This document shows positions 1 to 8,547 of a DNA stretch of 64,000 nt, piece after piece. The stretch's first letter is position 1, and each line of letters starts with the position of its first letter. Origin of the DNA: Stenotrophomonas rhizophila. GTDB taxonomy: Bacteria; Pseudomonadota; Gammaproteobacteria; Xanthomonadales; Xanthomonadaceae. The stretch spans positions 1 through 64,000 of the forward strand of contig NZ_JACWUO010000010.1 of assembly GCF_020857975.1 (NCBI RefSeq), written 5' to 3'. The notes below the pieces were generated by a model. That model searched no databases. It was not told where the DNA came from and saw only the letters and a list, made by a program, of their open reading frames with translations. The position numbers were made by a program, and so were the translations under genes.

Positions 1-304
1 GTCCGGGGAGCGACCCTACCGAGCATTGCCCGGGGGCCGCTGGTAGGGTCGGTTCCCAAACGACTGCCGATACCGCCAATCGGCGCAGCGAACGCATGAC
101 CTGCACCGAAGCAGACGCGCCCTCCCCCCGGCCAGGCTCATGCCCACCACTGGCCGGGAAGCACCACGTGCAGTCGTCCTGGGAGCGACCCCACCGGTGC
201 CGCCGACCGGCACGGCGAACGCATGACCTGTGCCGATCAACACCGGCGCGGTCACATTCCGCCGCGGCCGCCGTCATACTCGGATCACCCTCGGGACGGA
301 CACC
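1..304. other. Gene-free leader with repeat copies
   Basis: No convincing gene lies here. The stretch carries one full and one partial copy of a dispersed repeat (42-103 and about 181-236), whose other copies are near 17039 and 17492. Both copies here end in the same GCGAACGCATGACCTG string (88-103 and 216-231). GGGAGCGACCCTACC at 6-20 is the near-inverse of the start of the full copy, so 6-57 could fold into a hairpin. The promoter of the sigma-factor gene at 305 should lie in the last hundred bases, but I see no clear -35/-10 pair. Confidence 0.5.
42..103 (+). repeat. Dispersed repeat, copy a (GGTAGGGTCGG family)
   Basis: It opens with GGTAGGGTCGGTTCCC, continues with ACGACTGCCGATACC and an ATCGGC block, and ends in GAACGCATGACCTG. 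Copies c and d in the repeat-rich kilobase at 17039 and 17492 share the first two blocks almost exactly (GGTAGG.TCGGTCCCCAGACGACTGCC). It lies in non-coding DNA. The family name and function are unknown to me; copy number in the genome cannot be judged from here. Confidence 0.6.
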
Positions 305-1510
305 ATGACGCCGCTGCTGAGCACCACCCTGGAACGCGAACTGCCGGCCGCCGCCAGCGGCTGCCAGCAGTCCTATGGCCGGATCGTACTGGCCTGCCAG
401 AACACCGTGACCGCGATCGCGCTGGCGATCACCCGCGACCTGCAGGCCAGCGAGGACATCGCCCAGGAAGCCTTCATCAAGGCCTGGCAGCAGCTCAACC
501 AGCTGCACAGCCCGTCCAGTTTCCTGCCCTGGCTGCGCCAGATCACCCGCAACCTGGCCCGCGACTGGCTGCGCGCCAACCGCGGCCGGCCGCTGTCCGG
601 CGAAGCGGCCGAGATCGCCATCAGCATGGCCGCCGACCCCGGCCCGAGCGCACCGGAGCATTGGCAGCGGGTGGAGGAAGAACTGGCCGCCGAAGAGATC
701 ATTTCCGCCCTGCCCGCAGACAGCCGCGAAACGCTGCTGCTGTACTACCGCGAAGGCCAGAGCTCGCAGCAGGTGGCCGGCCTGCTCGGGCTGAGCGATG
801 CGGCGGTGCGCAAGCGGCTGTCGCGCGCCCGGGCCAGCGTGCGCGAGGAGATGCTGCGCCGTTTCGGCGAATTCGCGCGCAGCAGTGCGCCCAGCGCCGC
901 CTTCGCCACCACCGTGGCATCGATGCTGATGATCGCCGCACCGGGCACCGCCAGTGCCGCGATCCTGCTGGGCACCGGGCTGGGCACCGGCAAGCTCGGC
1001 CTGGGCGGCGCCACCCTGTCCGGCGGTACCGCCCTGGGTTCGCTCAGTGCCGCGCTCAGCCAGAACGCCGTGCCGGGGCAGTTGATGAGCCTGGGCGCGG
1101 TCATCGGTGGCCTGGCCGGCGGCATGCTCGGCAGTTACCTGGGCGGGCGCTACCTGTTGTCGTACGCCGAAAGCCCGGGCGAGCGCGAGCAGATCCGCCA
1201 GTTCGTGGTACTCAGCAGCGTCACCGCGATGGCGATGTGCGTGTCGGTGCTGATGCTGAGCATGCTGCAGGCACCGGTGTGGATGCTGTTGGCCGCGATG
1301 GCACTGGGCATGGGCGCGGTCAACTACCAGTGCCTGGTGCCGCTGCAGAAGGTGATGGCGCCGATGCTGGCGCGCGATGCGGCGCGGCATGGCCGGCGCG
1401 GGCCGAACTGGAAATACCAGCTGATGTATGGCCGCGCGGCGATCGTGCTGGTCACCCTGGCGGTGGCCGGCATGGTGCTGTACAGCCTGGTGCGCAGCGG
1501 CCGGCTGTAA
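305..1510 (+). CDS. ECF-type RNA polymerase sigma factor with C-terminal membrane domain
   Basis: The protein is 401 residues. Residues about 25-95 form sigma-70 region 2 (DLQASEDIAQEAFIKAWQQL, then WLRQITRNLARDWLRANRG). Residues about 135-185 form region 4 (LPADSRETLLLYYREG, then a helix-turn-helix around LLGLSDAAVRKRLSRAR). Ordinary ECF factors end near here, but this one continues for about 210 residues. That extension has Gly/Ala-rich and hydrophobic stretches (about 200-225, 265-290, 310-355 and 378-397) that look like membrane helices. The domain may tether or restrain the sigma factor at the membrane, replacing a separate anti-sigma factor. I chose the ATG at 305 because the longer frame from 230 starts inside repeat DNA and GGGACGGAC precedes 305. 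No anti-sigma gene is adjacent. Confidence 0.85.
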   Translation: MTPLLSTTLERELPAAASGCQQSYGRIVLACQNTVTAIALAITRDLQASEDIAQEAFIKAWQQLNQLHSPSSFLPWLRQITRNLARDWLRANRGRPLSGEAAEIAISMAADPGPSAPEHWQRVEEELAAEEIISALPADSRETLLLYYREGQSSQQVAGLLGLSDAAVRKRLSRARASVREEMLRRFGEFARSSAPSAAFATTVASMLMIAAPGTASAAILLGTGLGTGKLGLGGATLSGGTALGSLSAALSQNAVPGQLMSLGAVIGGLAGGMLGSYLGGRYLLSYAESPGEREQIRQFVVLSSVTAMAMCVSVLMLSMLQAPVWMLLAAMALGMGAVNYQCLVPLQKVMAPMLARDAARHGRRGPNWKYQLMYGRAAIVLVTLAVAGMVLYSLVRSGRL

Positions 1511-1563
1511 ACCAGGCGGGCGCCGGTCGATGACCGGCGCCCGCGGCGTACTGCAATGAAGGC

Positions 1564-2145
1564 TTACTTGGCGGCCGGCGGCATCGGCGGCTTGCCACCG
1601 TGGCGCTCGCCGCGCGCGCCGGCGAACGGGCCCTTGGCCGCATCGAACTCGGCCTTGCTGAGCTGGCCATCCTTGTTGGTATCGGCAGCGCTGAACCAAG
1701 CATCACGGTGCTGCTGCGAACGCAGCTGGCGGTCGGCCTTGTCCAGGTAGCCGTCCTTGTTGACGTCCTTCTGGTCAAAATGCGCGGTCAGGCGCGGCTC
1801 GGCCTTGGCCTCTTCACGGCTGATGCGGCCGTCCTTGTCGGTATCCAGCCTGGCCATCCAATCGCCGTGGCCGCCCGGGCCACGCCCGTGACGCTTGCCG
1901 TGCCAGCGCGGCAGTTCATCGCGCGAAAGCTTGCCGTCCTTGTTGGCGTCCAGCGCATCGAACTGCGCGGCCAGGCGCGGCGCCTTGGCCGCTTCGGTGC
2001 GGTCGATGAAGCCATCGCCATTGGTGTCGAGTTTGCCGCGGGCCGGCTTGTCGGCGGCGGCGGGAGTGTCGGCGGCCACCGCCAGGCCGGCGGCGCCGGT
2101 GGACAGCAGCAGGGCCAGCAGCAGAAGGGATTTGCGGTTGCGCAT
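1564..2145 (-). CDS. Periplasmic EF-hand calcium-binding protein
   Basis: The protein is 193 residues with a signal peptide of about 24 residues (hydrophobic [18 protein letters not shown], cleavage near AVAA-DT). Five EF-hand loops can be read at about residues 40-51, 66-77, 101-112, 127-138 and 155-166, each in the D-x-[ND]-x-D-G form ([60 protein letters not shown]). The loops keep the acidic ligands, so calcium binding is likely; the fourth ends in Asp rather than Glu. A His/Gly/Arg-rich linker separates loops 2 and 3. Role unknown, perhaps calcium buffering or sensing in the periplasm. It is transcribed away from the bpt gene. Confidence 0.85.
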   Translation of the reverse strand: MRNRKSLLLLALLLSTGAAGLAVAADTPAAADKPARGKLDTNGDGFIDRTEAAKAPRLAAQFDALDANKDGKLSRDELPRWHGKRHGRGPGGHGDWMARLDTDKDGRISREEAKAEPRLTAHFDQKDVNKDGYLDKADRQLRSQQHRDAWFSAADTNKDGQLSKAEFDAAKGPFAGARGERHGGKPPMPPAAK

Positions 2146-2300
2146 GGGTTGCTCCGGTAGAGGGGGAAAGCGGCGTGCGGTGCCTCGGCACCCACAGCGG
2201 TAACAACGCCTGGGCGCCGGCCGGGTTGACCCCGGCCCCGGCCATGTTCATGTGGCAGACAGTCGCTCCGCCTGCGACACCCCGGCGCTATGCTGTGGGC

Positions 2301-3056
2301 ATGGCGATACACGGCGACCGCGACGACGAGCTGCGACTGTTCCAGACCGGCGACCACCCCTGTGGCTACTGGCCGGACCGGGCCGCGCGCGACCTGGTGC
2401 TCGACCCCAGCGATACCCGCCTGGGCACGCTCTACCCGATGGCACTGAGCTGGGGCTTCCGCCGCTCCGGCGACCTGGTCTACCGGCCACACTGCGCCAA
2501 CTGCCATGCGTGCGTGTCGGTGCGCGTCCCGGTGGCACGCTTCGCCCCGGACCGCAGCCAGCGCCGCTGCCTGGCACGCAACGCCGACCTGGAAGTACGG
2601 ATCGTGGCCGCCGAGCAGACCGAAGAACAGTTCGCGCTGTACCACCGCTACCTGACCCACCGCCATGCCCAGGGCGGCATGGACGAACATGGCCCGCACG
2701 AATTCGACCAGTTCCTGATCGGGCAATGGTCGCAGGGCCGCTTCATGGAACTGCGCGCACCTGGCCGGGCCGGCCAGCGTGGCGAGCTGCTGGGCGTGGC
2801 GGTGACCGACGTCACCGCGCAGGGGCTGTCGGCGGTGTACACCTTCTTCGACCCCGACCACGCGCCGCGCGGCCTGGGTACCTTCGCCATCCTGCAGCAG
2901 ATCGCCTGGGCCCGGCGCGAGCAGCTGCCGCACCTGTACCTGGGTTACTGGATCCGCGACCATCGCAAGATGGACTACAAGCGCCGCTTCCGCCCACTGG
3001 AAGCCTACGACGGCCGCCGCTGGCACGAATTCGACGACGACCTGGACGGCCGCTGA
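2301..3056 (+). CDS. bpt: Aspartate/glutamate leucyltransferase (Bpt, N-end rule)
   Basis: The 251-residue protein matches the bacterial aminoacyl-tRNA-protein transferase family, which moves leucine from Leu-tRNA to proteins with N-terminal Asp or Glu and so marks them for the ClpS/ClpAP N-end rule pathway. Visible marks are the N-terminal [11 protein letters not shown] segment with Cys21, the cysteine cluster HCANCHACV (Cys65, 68, 71), and the C-terminal acyltransferase-fold motif [20 protein letters not shown]. The length is normal for the family. The start at 2301 fits the family N-terminus; the frame is open upstream, but that part does not look like protein. It is followed 37 bases on by a lipoprotein gene in the same direction. 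Confidence 0.93.
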   Translation: MAIHGDRDDELRLFQTGDHPCGYWPDRAARDLVLDPSDTRLGTLYPMALSWGFRRSGDLVYRPHCANCHACVSVRVPVARFAPDRSQRRCLARNADLEVRIVAAEQTEEQFALYHRYLTHRHAQGGMDEHGPHEFDQFLIGQWSQGRFMELRAPGRAGQRGELLGVAVTDVTAQGLSAVYTFFDPDHAPRGLGTFAILQQIAWARREQLPHLYLGYWIRDHRKMDYKRRFRPLEAYDGRRWHEFDDDLDGR

Positions 3057-3093
3057 CGCATCGCTGACACCGGCTAGGGTGCAGAATAGGCGC

Positions 3094-4299
3094 ATGAAAG
3101 CCCATTCCCTGCTCCTCGCCCTGGCCCTGCTGTGCAGCGCCTGCGCCCAGACCCCCGCCAAGACCGCCGCCATGCCGGAAGCCCCTGCCGCGCCGCTGCG
3201 GATCGCCACCTACAACACCTCGCTGTACAGCGACGAGACCGGCGGCCTGATCGCCGAGCTGGAAGGCGACAGCGCGCACGCGCGCAAGATCGCCGCGGTG
3301 CTGCAGCAGGTCCGCCCGGACCTGGTGCTGCTCAACGAGTTCGACTACGACGATGCGCATCGCGCCGCCGACCTGTTCCAGCAGCGCTACCTGGAAACCG
3401 CCCAGCCCGGCGGCGGCGAACCATTGCACTACGCCTACCGCTACCTGGCCCCGGTCAACACCGGCGTGCCGAGCGGGCTGGACCTGGACAACAACGGTGA
3501 AATCGGCGGCGACGGCCGCGCGCGCGGCAACGATGCCTGGGGCTATGGGCTGCACCCGGGCCAGTACGGCATGCTGGTGCTGTCGCGCTACCCGATCGAT
3601 GCCGCGAAGGTGCGCAGCTTCCAGCTGCTGAAGTGGAACGCGATGCCCGGCGCGCTGCGGCCGATCGACCCGGGCACCGGCAACCCGTTCCACACCGACC
3701 AGGTGTGGTCGCAGCTGCGGTTGTCGTCCAAGTCGCATTGGGACGTGCCGGTAACCACGCCCGGCGGCGTGGTGCATGCGCTGGTTTCGCACCCGACCCC
3801 GCCGGTGTTCGACGGCCCGGAAAAGCGCAACGCGGCGCGCAACCACGACGAACTGCGGCTGTGGCGGGAATACCTGTCGGCCGGCGACAAGCCGTGGCTG
3901 TGCGACGACCGCGGCCACTGCGGCGGGCTGGCCCAGCAGGCACGCTTCGTGATCCTGGGCGACCTCAACAACGATCCGGTCGATGGCGATGGCCGCCACG
4001 ATGCCATCGTCGAGTTGATCGAGCACCCGCGCGTGCTGCGCTACCCCACCCCGCGCAGCGTGGGTGCCGAACAGACCAGCCTGGCCTACGCCGAAAAGGG
4101 CATCGTGCGGCGCGGCGCGCCGTTCCATGCCACCGGCGATTTCGGCCCCAAGTCCGGCACCATGCGCCTGGATTACGTGCTGCCGTCGGTGGGCTTCAGC
4201 TTCGTCGGCAGCGGCGTGTTCTGGCCGGACAACAACAGCCCGGAAGCGAAGATCGCCGATGGCAGCGACCACCACCTGGTATGGGTGGACGTGCGTTGA
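3094..4299 (+). CDS. Lipoprotein of the endonuclease/exonuclease/phosphatase family
   Basis: The 401-residue protein has a lipoprotein signal (lipobox LCSAC, acylated Cys17), so it should sit on a membrane facing the periplasm. The rest is an EEP fold: RIATYNT near residue 41 supplies the conserved Asn, LLNEFDYDD the metal-binding Glu, ILGDLNNDP the catalytic Asp-Asn pair, and GSDHHLVWVDV at the C-terminus the Asp-His pair. Members cut DNA or hydrolyse phosphodiesters and phosphomonoesters; the substrate cannot be told here. The ATG at 3094 is preferred over a GTG at 3079 because it starts the signal peptide directly. A long palindrome lies just after the stop. Confidence 0.85.
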   Translation: MKAHSLLLALALLCSACAQTPAKTAAMPEAPAAPLRIATYNTSLYSDETGGLIAELEGDSAHARKIAAVLQQVRPDLVLLNEFDYDDAHRAADLFQQRYLETAQPGGGEPLHYAYRYLAPVNTGVPSGLDLDNNGEIGGDGRARGNDAWGYGLHPGQYGMLVLSRYPIDAAKVRSFQLLKWNAMPGALRPIDPGTGNPFHTDQVWSQLRLSSKSHWDVPVTTPGGVVHALVSHPTPPVFDGPEKRNAARNHDELRLWREYLSAGDKPWLCDDRGHCGGLAQQARFVILGDLNNDPVDGDGRHDAIVELIEHPRVLRYPTPRSVGAEQTSLAYAEKGIVRRGAPFHATGDFGPKSGTMRLDYVLPSVGFSFVGSGVFWPDNNSPEAKIADGSDHHLVWVDVR

Positions 4300-4308
4300 C
4301 AGCAGGAA

Positions 4309-4366
4309 AAAAACGGGGACGGGTGTAGTTAATTCTGGCGAATTAACTACACCCGTCCCCGTTTTT
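4309..4366. terminator. Perfect 27-bp inverted repeat between convergent genes
   Basis: The arms 4309-4335 and 4340-4366 are exact reverse complements around a four-base loop (TGGC). Each starts or ends in a run of A or T, so the structure could stop transcription from both the lipoprotein gene and purT. The stem (AAAAACGGGGACGGGTG and on) resembles REP-like palindromes containing GGGGACGG that are widespread in gamma-proteobacteria, so it may be both terminator and repeat. Confidence 0.85.
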
Positions 4367-4376
4367 ACATACCGCG

Positions 4377-4401
4377 GTAGGCGACGACCGTTGGTCGTCG
4401 C
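4377..4401 (+). repeat. GTAG hairpin, SMAG-like REP element
   Basis: GTAG at 4377-4380 is followed at once by the stem GCGACGACC, a three-base loop and GGTCGTCGC. The layout (GTAG head plus short hairpin) is that of SMAG elements of Stenotrophomonas. It sits between the long palindrome and the end of purT. Confidence 0.6.
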
Positions 4402-4409
4402 ATGCTCGG

Positions 4410-5594
4410 TCAGCGCAGTTCGATCCCGATCGCTTCGGCGGCCTCGCGCGCGATTTTCCGCGCGGTGTCGATGTCCTCGCCACGCGCCAGGGTCACGCCC
4501 ACCCGGCGATGGCCGTGCACGCTGGGTTTGCCGAACAGGCGCAACGCCGAATCGGGGTGCACCAGCGCCCCGGCCACGTTGCTGAAGAACGGCACGCCTT
4601 CGCCGTGGGCCAGCATCGCGCACGAGGCCGACGGGCCGTTCTGGCGGATCAGCGGAATCGGCAGCCCCAGGATGGCGCGCGCATGCAGCGCGAATTCGCT
4701 CAGTTCCTGCGAGGCCAGGGTGACCAGGCCGGTATCGTGCGGGCGCGGCGAGACTTCGCTGAACCACACCTGGTCGCCCTTCACGAACAGCTCCACGCCG
4801 AACAGCCCCCAGCCGCCGAGGTCGTCGGTGATCGCCTGCGAGATTTCTTCGGCGCGGGCCAGCGCGCGCGGCGACATCGGTTGCGGCTGCCAGCTCTCGC
4901 GGTAGTCGCCGTCCTTCTGCCAATGCCCGATCGGCGCGCAGAACGAGGTGCCGGCGGCATGCCGCACGGTCAGCAGGGTGATCTCGTAGTCGAAGTCGAT
5001 GAAACCCTCGACGATGCAGCGGCCGGCGCCGGCACGGCCACCGGTCTGCGCATACTCCCAGGCCGGGCCGATCTCCGCTTCGCTGCGCAGGGTGCTCTGG
5101 CCCTTGCCCGAGGACGACATCACCGGCTTGACCACGCACGGCAGGCCGATCGCGGCCACCGCGGCGCGGTACTCCGCTTCGGTATCGACGAAACGGTACG
5201 GCGAGGTCGGCAGGCCCAGGGTCTCGGCGGCCAGCCGGCGGATGCCTTCACGGTCCATGGTCAGCCGCGCCGCGCGTGCGGTGGGCACCACGCGCAGGCC
5301 GGTTTCCTGTTCCAGCTGGACCAGGGTTTCGGTGTGGATCGCCTCGATCTCCGGCACCACCAGGTGCGGCTGCTCCTGCGCGATCAGCGCGCGCAGGGCC
5401 ATCGCATCGAGCATGTCGATCACATGCGCGCGGTGTGCGACCTGCATCGCCGGGGCATCGGCGTAGCGGTCGGCGGCAATCACCTCCACGCCCAGCCGCT
5501 GCAGCTCGATGGCGACCTCTTTGCCCAGTTCGCCCGAGCCCAGCAGCAGGACGCGGGTGGCGGAGGGAGACAGCGGCGTGCCGAGCGTGGTCAT
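4410..5594 (-). CDS. purT: Formate-dependent phosphoribosylglycinamide formyltransferase (GAR transformylase 2)
   Basis: The protein is 394 residues and belongs to the ATP-grasp superfamily. PurT makes formyl-GAR from GAR, formate and ATP, the third step of purine synthesis, independent of folate. The N-terminal motif [13 protein letters not shown], the segment [13 protein letters not shown], the nucleotide-binding [15 protein letters not shown] loop and [19 protein letters not shown] near the metal site are all present. The length fits the family. I chose the ATG at 5594 because it gives the usual start [22 protein letters not shown]; an in-frame ATG 36 bases upstream and a longer Pro/Arg-rich extension are unlikely. 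Single gene, convergent with the lipoprotein gene. Confidence 0.95.
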   Translation of the reverse strand: MTTLGTPLSPSATRVLLLGSGELGKEVAIELQRLGVEVIAADRYADAPAMQVAHRAHVIDMLDAMALRALIAQEQPHLVVPEIEAIHTETLVQLEQETGLRVVPTARAARLTMDREGIRRLAAETLGLPTSPYRFVDTEAEYRAAVAAIGLPCVVKPVMSSSGKGQSTLRSEAEIGPAWEYAQTGGRAGAGRCIVEGFIDFDYEITLLTVRHAAGTSFCAPIGHWQKDGDYRESWQPQPMSPRALARAEEISQAITDDLGGWGLFGVELFVKGDQVWFSEVSPRPHDTGLVTLASQELSEFALHARAILGLPIPLIRQNGPSASCAMLAHGEGVPFFSNVAGALVHPDSALRLFGKPSVHGHRRVGVTLARGEDIDTARKIAREAAEAIGIELR

Positions 5595-5919
5595 GGCGGA
5601 TCCGGGCAACAGGGATGGGTGGGCCATTTTAGGGCTTTGGGCTGGCGTTGGGCGCGGGCGGTACGGCCGCCGCTTCGGTAGGGGGTGAACGTTGGCCGGG
5701 GCGGCGGGTGCGGGCGGGATGCGGGCTTCGGGGGCTTGTGCCGCGCTGGCGCGCGGTTTCCACGCATGGCGTGGATCTGACAAGACAGTTGCTACCCTCA
5801 TTGGTGCGTGCTTCGGCGCTGTTGCGGCCAGCCGCGTTCGGGGCCGGGTTGCTGCGGCGCGGCTTGAATGTTGATATCACTTTGATATCTTCGCCAGAAC
5901 CCACCCAAGGACGCCCGCC
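5595..5919. other. Intergenic region between purT and the SPFH operon
   Basis: These 325 bases separate two divergent transcription units and should contain both promoters. The only striking feature is the pair of TTGATATC boxes near the SPFH start. I see no small gene, terminator or riboswitch. Confidence 0.5.
5871..5889 (+). promoter_or_regulatory. Twin TTGATATC boxes, possible operator of the SPFH operon
   Basis: TTGATATC occurs at 5871-5878 and again at 5882-5889, 11 bases apart, that is one helical turn. The GATATC core is itself a palindrome. The boxes end 30 bases before the ATG of the SPFH gene. Ribbon-helix-helix proteins such as Arc bind short sites repeated at one-turn spacing, and the second gene of this operon encodes such a protein, so self-control is a reasonable inference. 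Confidence 0.5.
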
Positions 5920-6789
5920 ATGAAAGAAAAGCCGCTCCACTCTCTGTCCGGCCTGCCCTTCCTGCTGCTGGTGCTGGTCCTGCTCGGGCTGGCGGCCTGG
6001 CTGTTCTTCGCCGGGGCCAGGGCCTTGCCGGTGGCCCCACCGATGATGCTGGGCGGCGTGGCCCTGGCCGTGCTGGCCCTGCTCAGCCTGACCGGCCTGT
6101 ACACCGTGCAGCCCAACCAGGTGGCCGTCATCAGTTTGTTCGGCAAGTACATGGGCACGGTCAAGGACAACGGCCTGCGCTGGAACAACCCGTTCTTCGC
6201 CAAGAAGACGATCAGCCAGCGCGTGCGCAACTTCGAAAGCGGCAAGCTCAAGGTCAACGAACTGGACGGCAGCCCGATCGAGATCGCCGCGGTGATCGTC
6301 TGGCAGGTGGTGGACGCCTCCGAGGCGGTCTACAACGTGGACGACTACGAGAGCTTCGTGCACATCCAGTCCGAATCGGCGCTGCGTGCGATGGCCACCA
6401 GCTACCCCTACGACCAGCACGAGGACGGCCAGCTGTCGCTGCGCAGCCACGCCGCCGAAATCTCCCAGCACCTCAAGGACGAACTGGCCGAACGCCTGGC
6501 CGATGCCGGCGTGCAGGTGATCGACGCGCGCATCAGCCACCTGGCCTATGCGCCGGAAATCGCCCAGGCGATGCTGCAGCGCCAGCAGGCCAATGCGGTG
6601 ATCGCCGCGCGCACGCGGATCGTGGCCGGTGCGGTCGGGATGGTCGAAATGGCCCTGACCGAACTGCAGAAGAACGGCGTGGTGCAGCTGGACGAGGAGC
6701 GCAAGGCGCAGATGGTCAGCAACCTGCTTACCGTGCTGTGCTCGGACCGCGGCACCCAGCCGGTGATCAACGCAGGCTCGTTGTACTGA
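5920..6789 (+). CDS. SPFH/band 7 domain membrane protein
   Basis: The 289-residue protein has two hydrophobic helices near the N-terminus (about residues 12-33 and 41-60), followed by a band 7 domain starting at [21 protein letters not shown]. The signature segment [20 protein letters not shown] and the helical [42 protein letters not shown] are typical of stomatin/flotillin-like scaffolds. These oligomerise on the membrane and organise proteins or lipids in microdomains. The ATG is preceded by AAGGACG. It heads a tight operon with an Arc-like regulator (4 bases on), a DUF4177 protein and a PH-like membrane protein. Confidence 0.9.
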   Translation: MKEKPLHSLSGLPFLLLVLVLLGLAAWLFFAGARALPVAPPMMLGGVALAVLALLSLTGLYTVQPNQVAVISLFGKYMGTVKDNGLRWNNPFFAKKTISQRVRNFESGKLKVNELDGSPIEIAAVIVWQVVDASEAVYNVDDYESFVHIQSESALRAMATSYPYDQHEDGQLSLRSHAAEISQHLKDELAERLADAGVQVIDARISHLAYAPEIAQAMLQRQQANAVIAARTRIVAGAVGMVEMALTELQKNGVVQLDEERKAQMVSNLLTVLCSDRGTQPVINAGSLY

Positions 6790-6793
6790 TCCC

Positions 6794-6973
6794 ATGAGCG
6801 AGAAGAAAGCCTATCCGCTACGCATCAACGCGCAGATCCTCGCGGCCGTGCAGCGCTGGGCCGACGACGAGCTGCGCAGCGGCAACGCGCAGATCGAGTA
6901 TCTGCTGCGCGATGCGCTGCGCAAGGCCGGGCGCCTGCCCAAAGCCACCCCAGGCAAGGAGAGCAAGCAATGA
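6794..6973 (+). CDS. Arc-family ribbon-helix-helix DNA-binding protein
   Basis: This 59-residue protein reads [17 protein letters not shown], then [23 protein letters not shown], the strand-helix-helix pattern of Arc/MetJ repressors. The strand PLRIN would lie in the DNA major groove of a dimer. It starts 4 bases after the SPFH stop and its TGA overlaps the next ATG (ATGA), so the genes are translationally coupled. The twin TTGATATC boxes before the operon are the obvious candidate target. It may repress the operon and release it under membrane stress; that is inference. Confidence 0.85.
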   Translation: MSEKKAYPLRINAQILAAVQRWADDELRSGNAQIEYLLRDALRKAGRLPKATPGKESKQ

Positions 6974-7146
6974 GCAAACGCTGGAGCTATCGGACCGTCG
7001 AGGTGAAGCCGTCCTGGATGGGATTGAAGCCTGAAGACATGCAGACCGAACTCGATCGCCATGGCCAGCTCGGCTGGGACCCGATGAACGTGCTGCAGAC
7101 CCGGCCGATCGGCGTAGCAGTGCTGATCTTCAAGAAGGAGGCCTGA
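6970..7146 (+). CDS. DUF4177 domain small protein
   Basis: The 58-residue protein (starts [14 protein letters not shown], contains [16 protein letters not shown]) matches the DUF4177 pattern: a short alpha/beta protein with a conserved Leu-Asn/Gly-x-x-Gly-Trp-Glu/Asp turn. No signal or membrane helix. Its start overlaps the stop of the Arc-like gene by four bases and its stop is one base before the next start, so it is made with its neighbours. Function unknown; the constant company of an SPFH protein suggests a partner or regulator of the membrane scaffold. Confidence 0.75.
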   Translation: MSKRWSYRTVEVKPSWMGLKPEDMQTELDRHGQLGWDPMNVLQTRPIGVAVLIFKKEA

Positions 7147-7147
7147 G

Positions 7148-7702
7148 ATGGCCGTAGCAAGCGCTGTCGAGCGCGACTTCGCGGTAGCCCCCGCCTCGAT
7201 CTGGCGCCTGCTGTGGTTGTGGGTGCCGATGCTGGGCTGTGCGGCGCTGGTGGTGGCCACCACCCTGCAATCGTCGCAGCGCACCGCGCACGAACTTGGC
7301 TTCACCCTGCCGTTCCTGCTGCTGGTCACCGTGGTGGTGAGCGGGGCCTACTTCCGCCGCCGCATCCGCCTGCAGGGCAACACGCTGGAGGTGGTGTCCA
7401 CGTTCTACCGCAAACAGGTCGCGCTGGACGCCCTGCAGCTGGAGCAGGCGCGGGTGGTGGACCTGGCCGAACACGGCAGCCTCAAGCCGCTGGTCAAGAC
7501 CAACGGCTATGCCGTGCCCGGCTTCCAGTCCGGGCATTTCCGCATGCGCGACCGGCGCAAGGCGTTCTGCCTGGTCACCGACCCCAGCCGGGTGCTGTAC
7601 CTGCCGCTGCGCGACGGCAGCGTGCTGGTGATCAGCCCGCAACAGCCGCGCCAGCTGCTGGAGGCGCTGCAGGCGCTGGCCGCGTCCGGCCGCAACCACT
7701 AA
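7148..7702 (+). CDS. Membrane protein with a PH-like domain
   Basis: The 184-residue protein has two closely spaced membrane helices (about residues 19-38 and 52-70) and then a cytoplasmic beta-rich domain, with IRLQGNTLEVVSTFYRKQVALDALQLEQARVVDL and later CLVTDPSRVLYLPLRDGSVLVISPQQP. This layout (two helices, then strands ending in a phrase like VLISPxDPxxFLxAL) is that of bacterial PH-domain proteins. Fourth gene of the SPFH operon, one base after the DUF4177 stop. It could help place or regulate the SPFH scaffold. The family call is by pattern only. Confidence 0.7.
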   Translation: MAVASAVERDFAVAPASIWRLLWLWVPMLGCAALVVATTLQSSQRTAHELGFTLPFLLLVTVVVSGAYFRRRIRLQGNTLEVVSTFYRKQVALDALQLEQARVVDLAEHGSLKPLVKTNGYAVPGFQSGHFRMRDRRKAFCLVTDPSRVLYLPLRDGSVLVISPQQPRQLLEALQALAASGRNH

Positions 7703-7711
7703 GCTGCACCG

Positions 7712-8521
7712 ATGCGCCGCACCCCTGTCCTGCTGATCAACACCGCCGACATCGAACTATGGCCCGGCGGCCTGCTGCGTGCGCGCAGCAACGCCGACGC
7801 GCGTGCGCTGGCCCGGGCGCAGTGGGTGCTGCGGCGCAAGCGCGATGGGCGCTACCTGGCCGTGGCCACCGTCCACGACCTGCTGCCGCTGGTGCCGCGG
7901 CTGATGCGCGAGGACGGCATCGCAGCGGCGCTGGACGCGCTGGACCAGCAGGCAACCGCGCACGGCCGTGGCGTGCCGGGCGAGGCCCTGCTGCCGCTCA
8001 GCGGCCTGCAGCAACGGCTGCTGCAGCTGGGTATCGATGCAGAGGCCTATGCAGGCGCGACCGGCCTGGCGCTGGAAGCAGAACCGGCGCAGCTGCAGCT
8101 GGCCGGCTTCGACCGCTACCGCCGCCCGCTGTGGCTGCGCGCCGGCGCCGCCCGCGGCTGGCAGCGCCTGCAGCTGGCCGCCGCCGCCGACGGGGTGGCG
8201 CTGGATGCGATCTCCGGCTACCGCAGCCATGCCTACCAGCTGGGTATTTTCGAGCGCAAGCGGGCGCGTGGACTGGCCATTGCCGACATCCTCACGGTCA
8301 ATGCCGCGCCCGGTTACAGCGAACACCACAGCGGCTTCGCGCTGGATATCGGCACGCCCGGCGGGCCGCCGGCCGAAGAGAGCTTCGAGCACACTGCGGC
8401 GTTTGCGTGGCTGCAAGGCAATGCAGCGCGGCTCGGCTTCCAGTTGAGCTACCCTCGCGGCAACCCGCACGGGATCGTCTACGAACCATGGCACTGGTGC
8501 TGGCAGCCCGCCGGCGACTGA
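7712..8521 (+). CDS. M15-family D-alanyl-D-alanine carboxypeptidase-like protein
   Basis: The 269-residue protein has a C-terminal VanY/M15 peptidase domain: the YRSHAYQ segment, GYSEHHSGFALDI (zinc His and Asp) and the final EPWHW (third zinc His). Such enzymes trim the terminal D-Ala from peptidoglycan stem peptides. The N-terminal ~130 residues (LLINTADIELWPGG and on) are not part of the core. No signal peptide is evident, odd for a cell-wall enzyme. It starts 9 bases after the PH-like gene and probably belongs to the same transcript. Confidence 0.82.
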   Translation: MRRTPVLLINTADIELWPGGLLRARSNADARALARAQWVLRRKRDGRYLAVATVHDLLPLVPRLMREDGIAAALDALDQQATAHGRGVPGEALLPLSGLQQRLLQLGIDAEAYAGATGLALEAEPAQLQLAGFDRYRRPLWLRAGAARGWQRLQLAAAADGVALDAISGYRSHAYQLGIFERKRARGLAIADILTVNAAPGYSEHHSGFALDIGTPGGPPAEESFEHTAAFAWLQGNAARLGFQLSYPRGNPHGIVYEPWHWCWQPAGD

Positions 8522-8547
8522 GCCACTACCCAACAGGATCCGCAATC

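Noticed and set aside
305..1510. Start of the sigma factor at 230 instead of 305.
   Set aside because: The added 25 residues come from repeat DNA and are Arg/Thr-rich; the ATG at 305 has a better ribosome site.
2812..5139. A 775-codon minus-strand frame joining the lipoprotein region and purT.
   Set aside because: It crosses the terminator palindrome and shifts frame relative to purT; the real reading frames on each side are clear.
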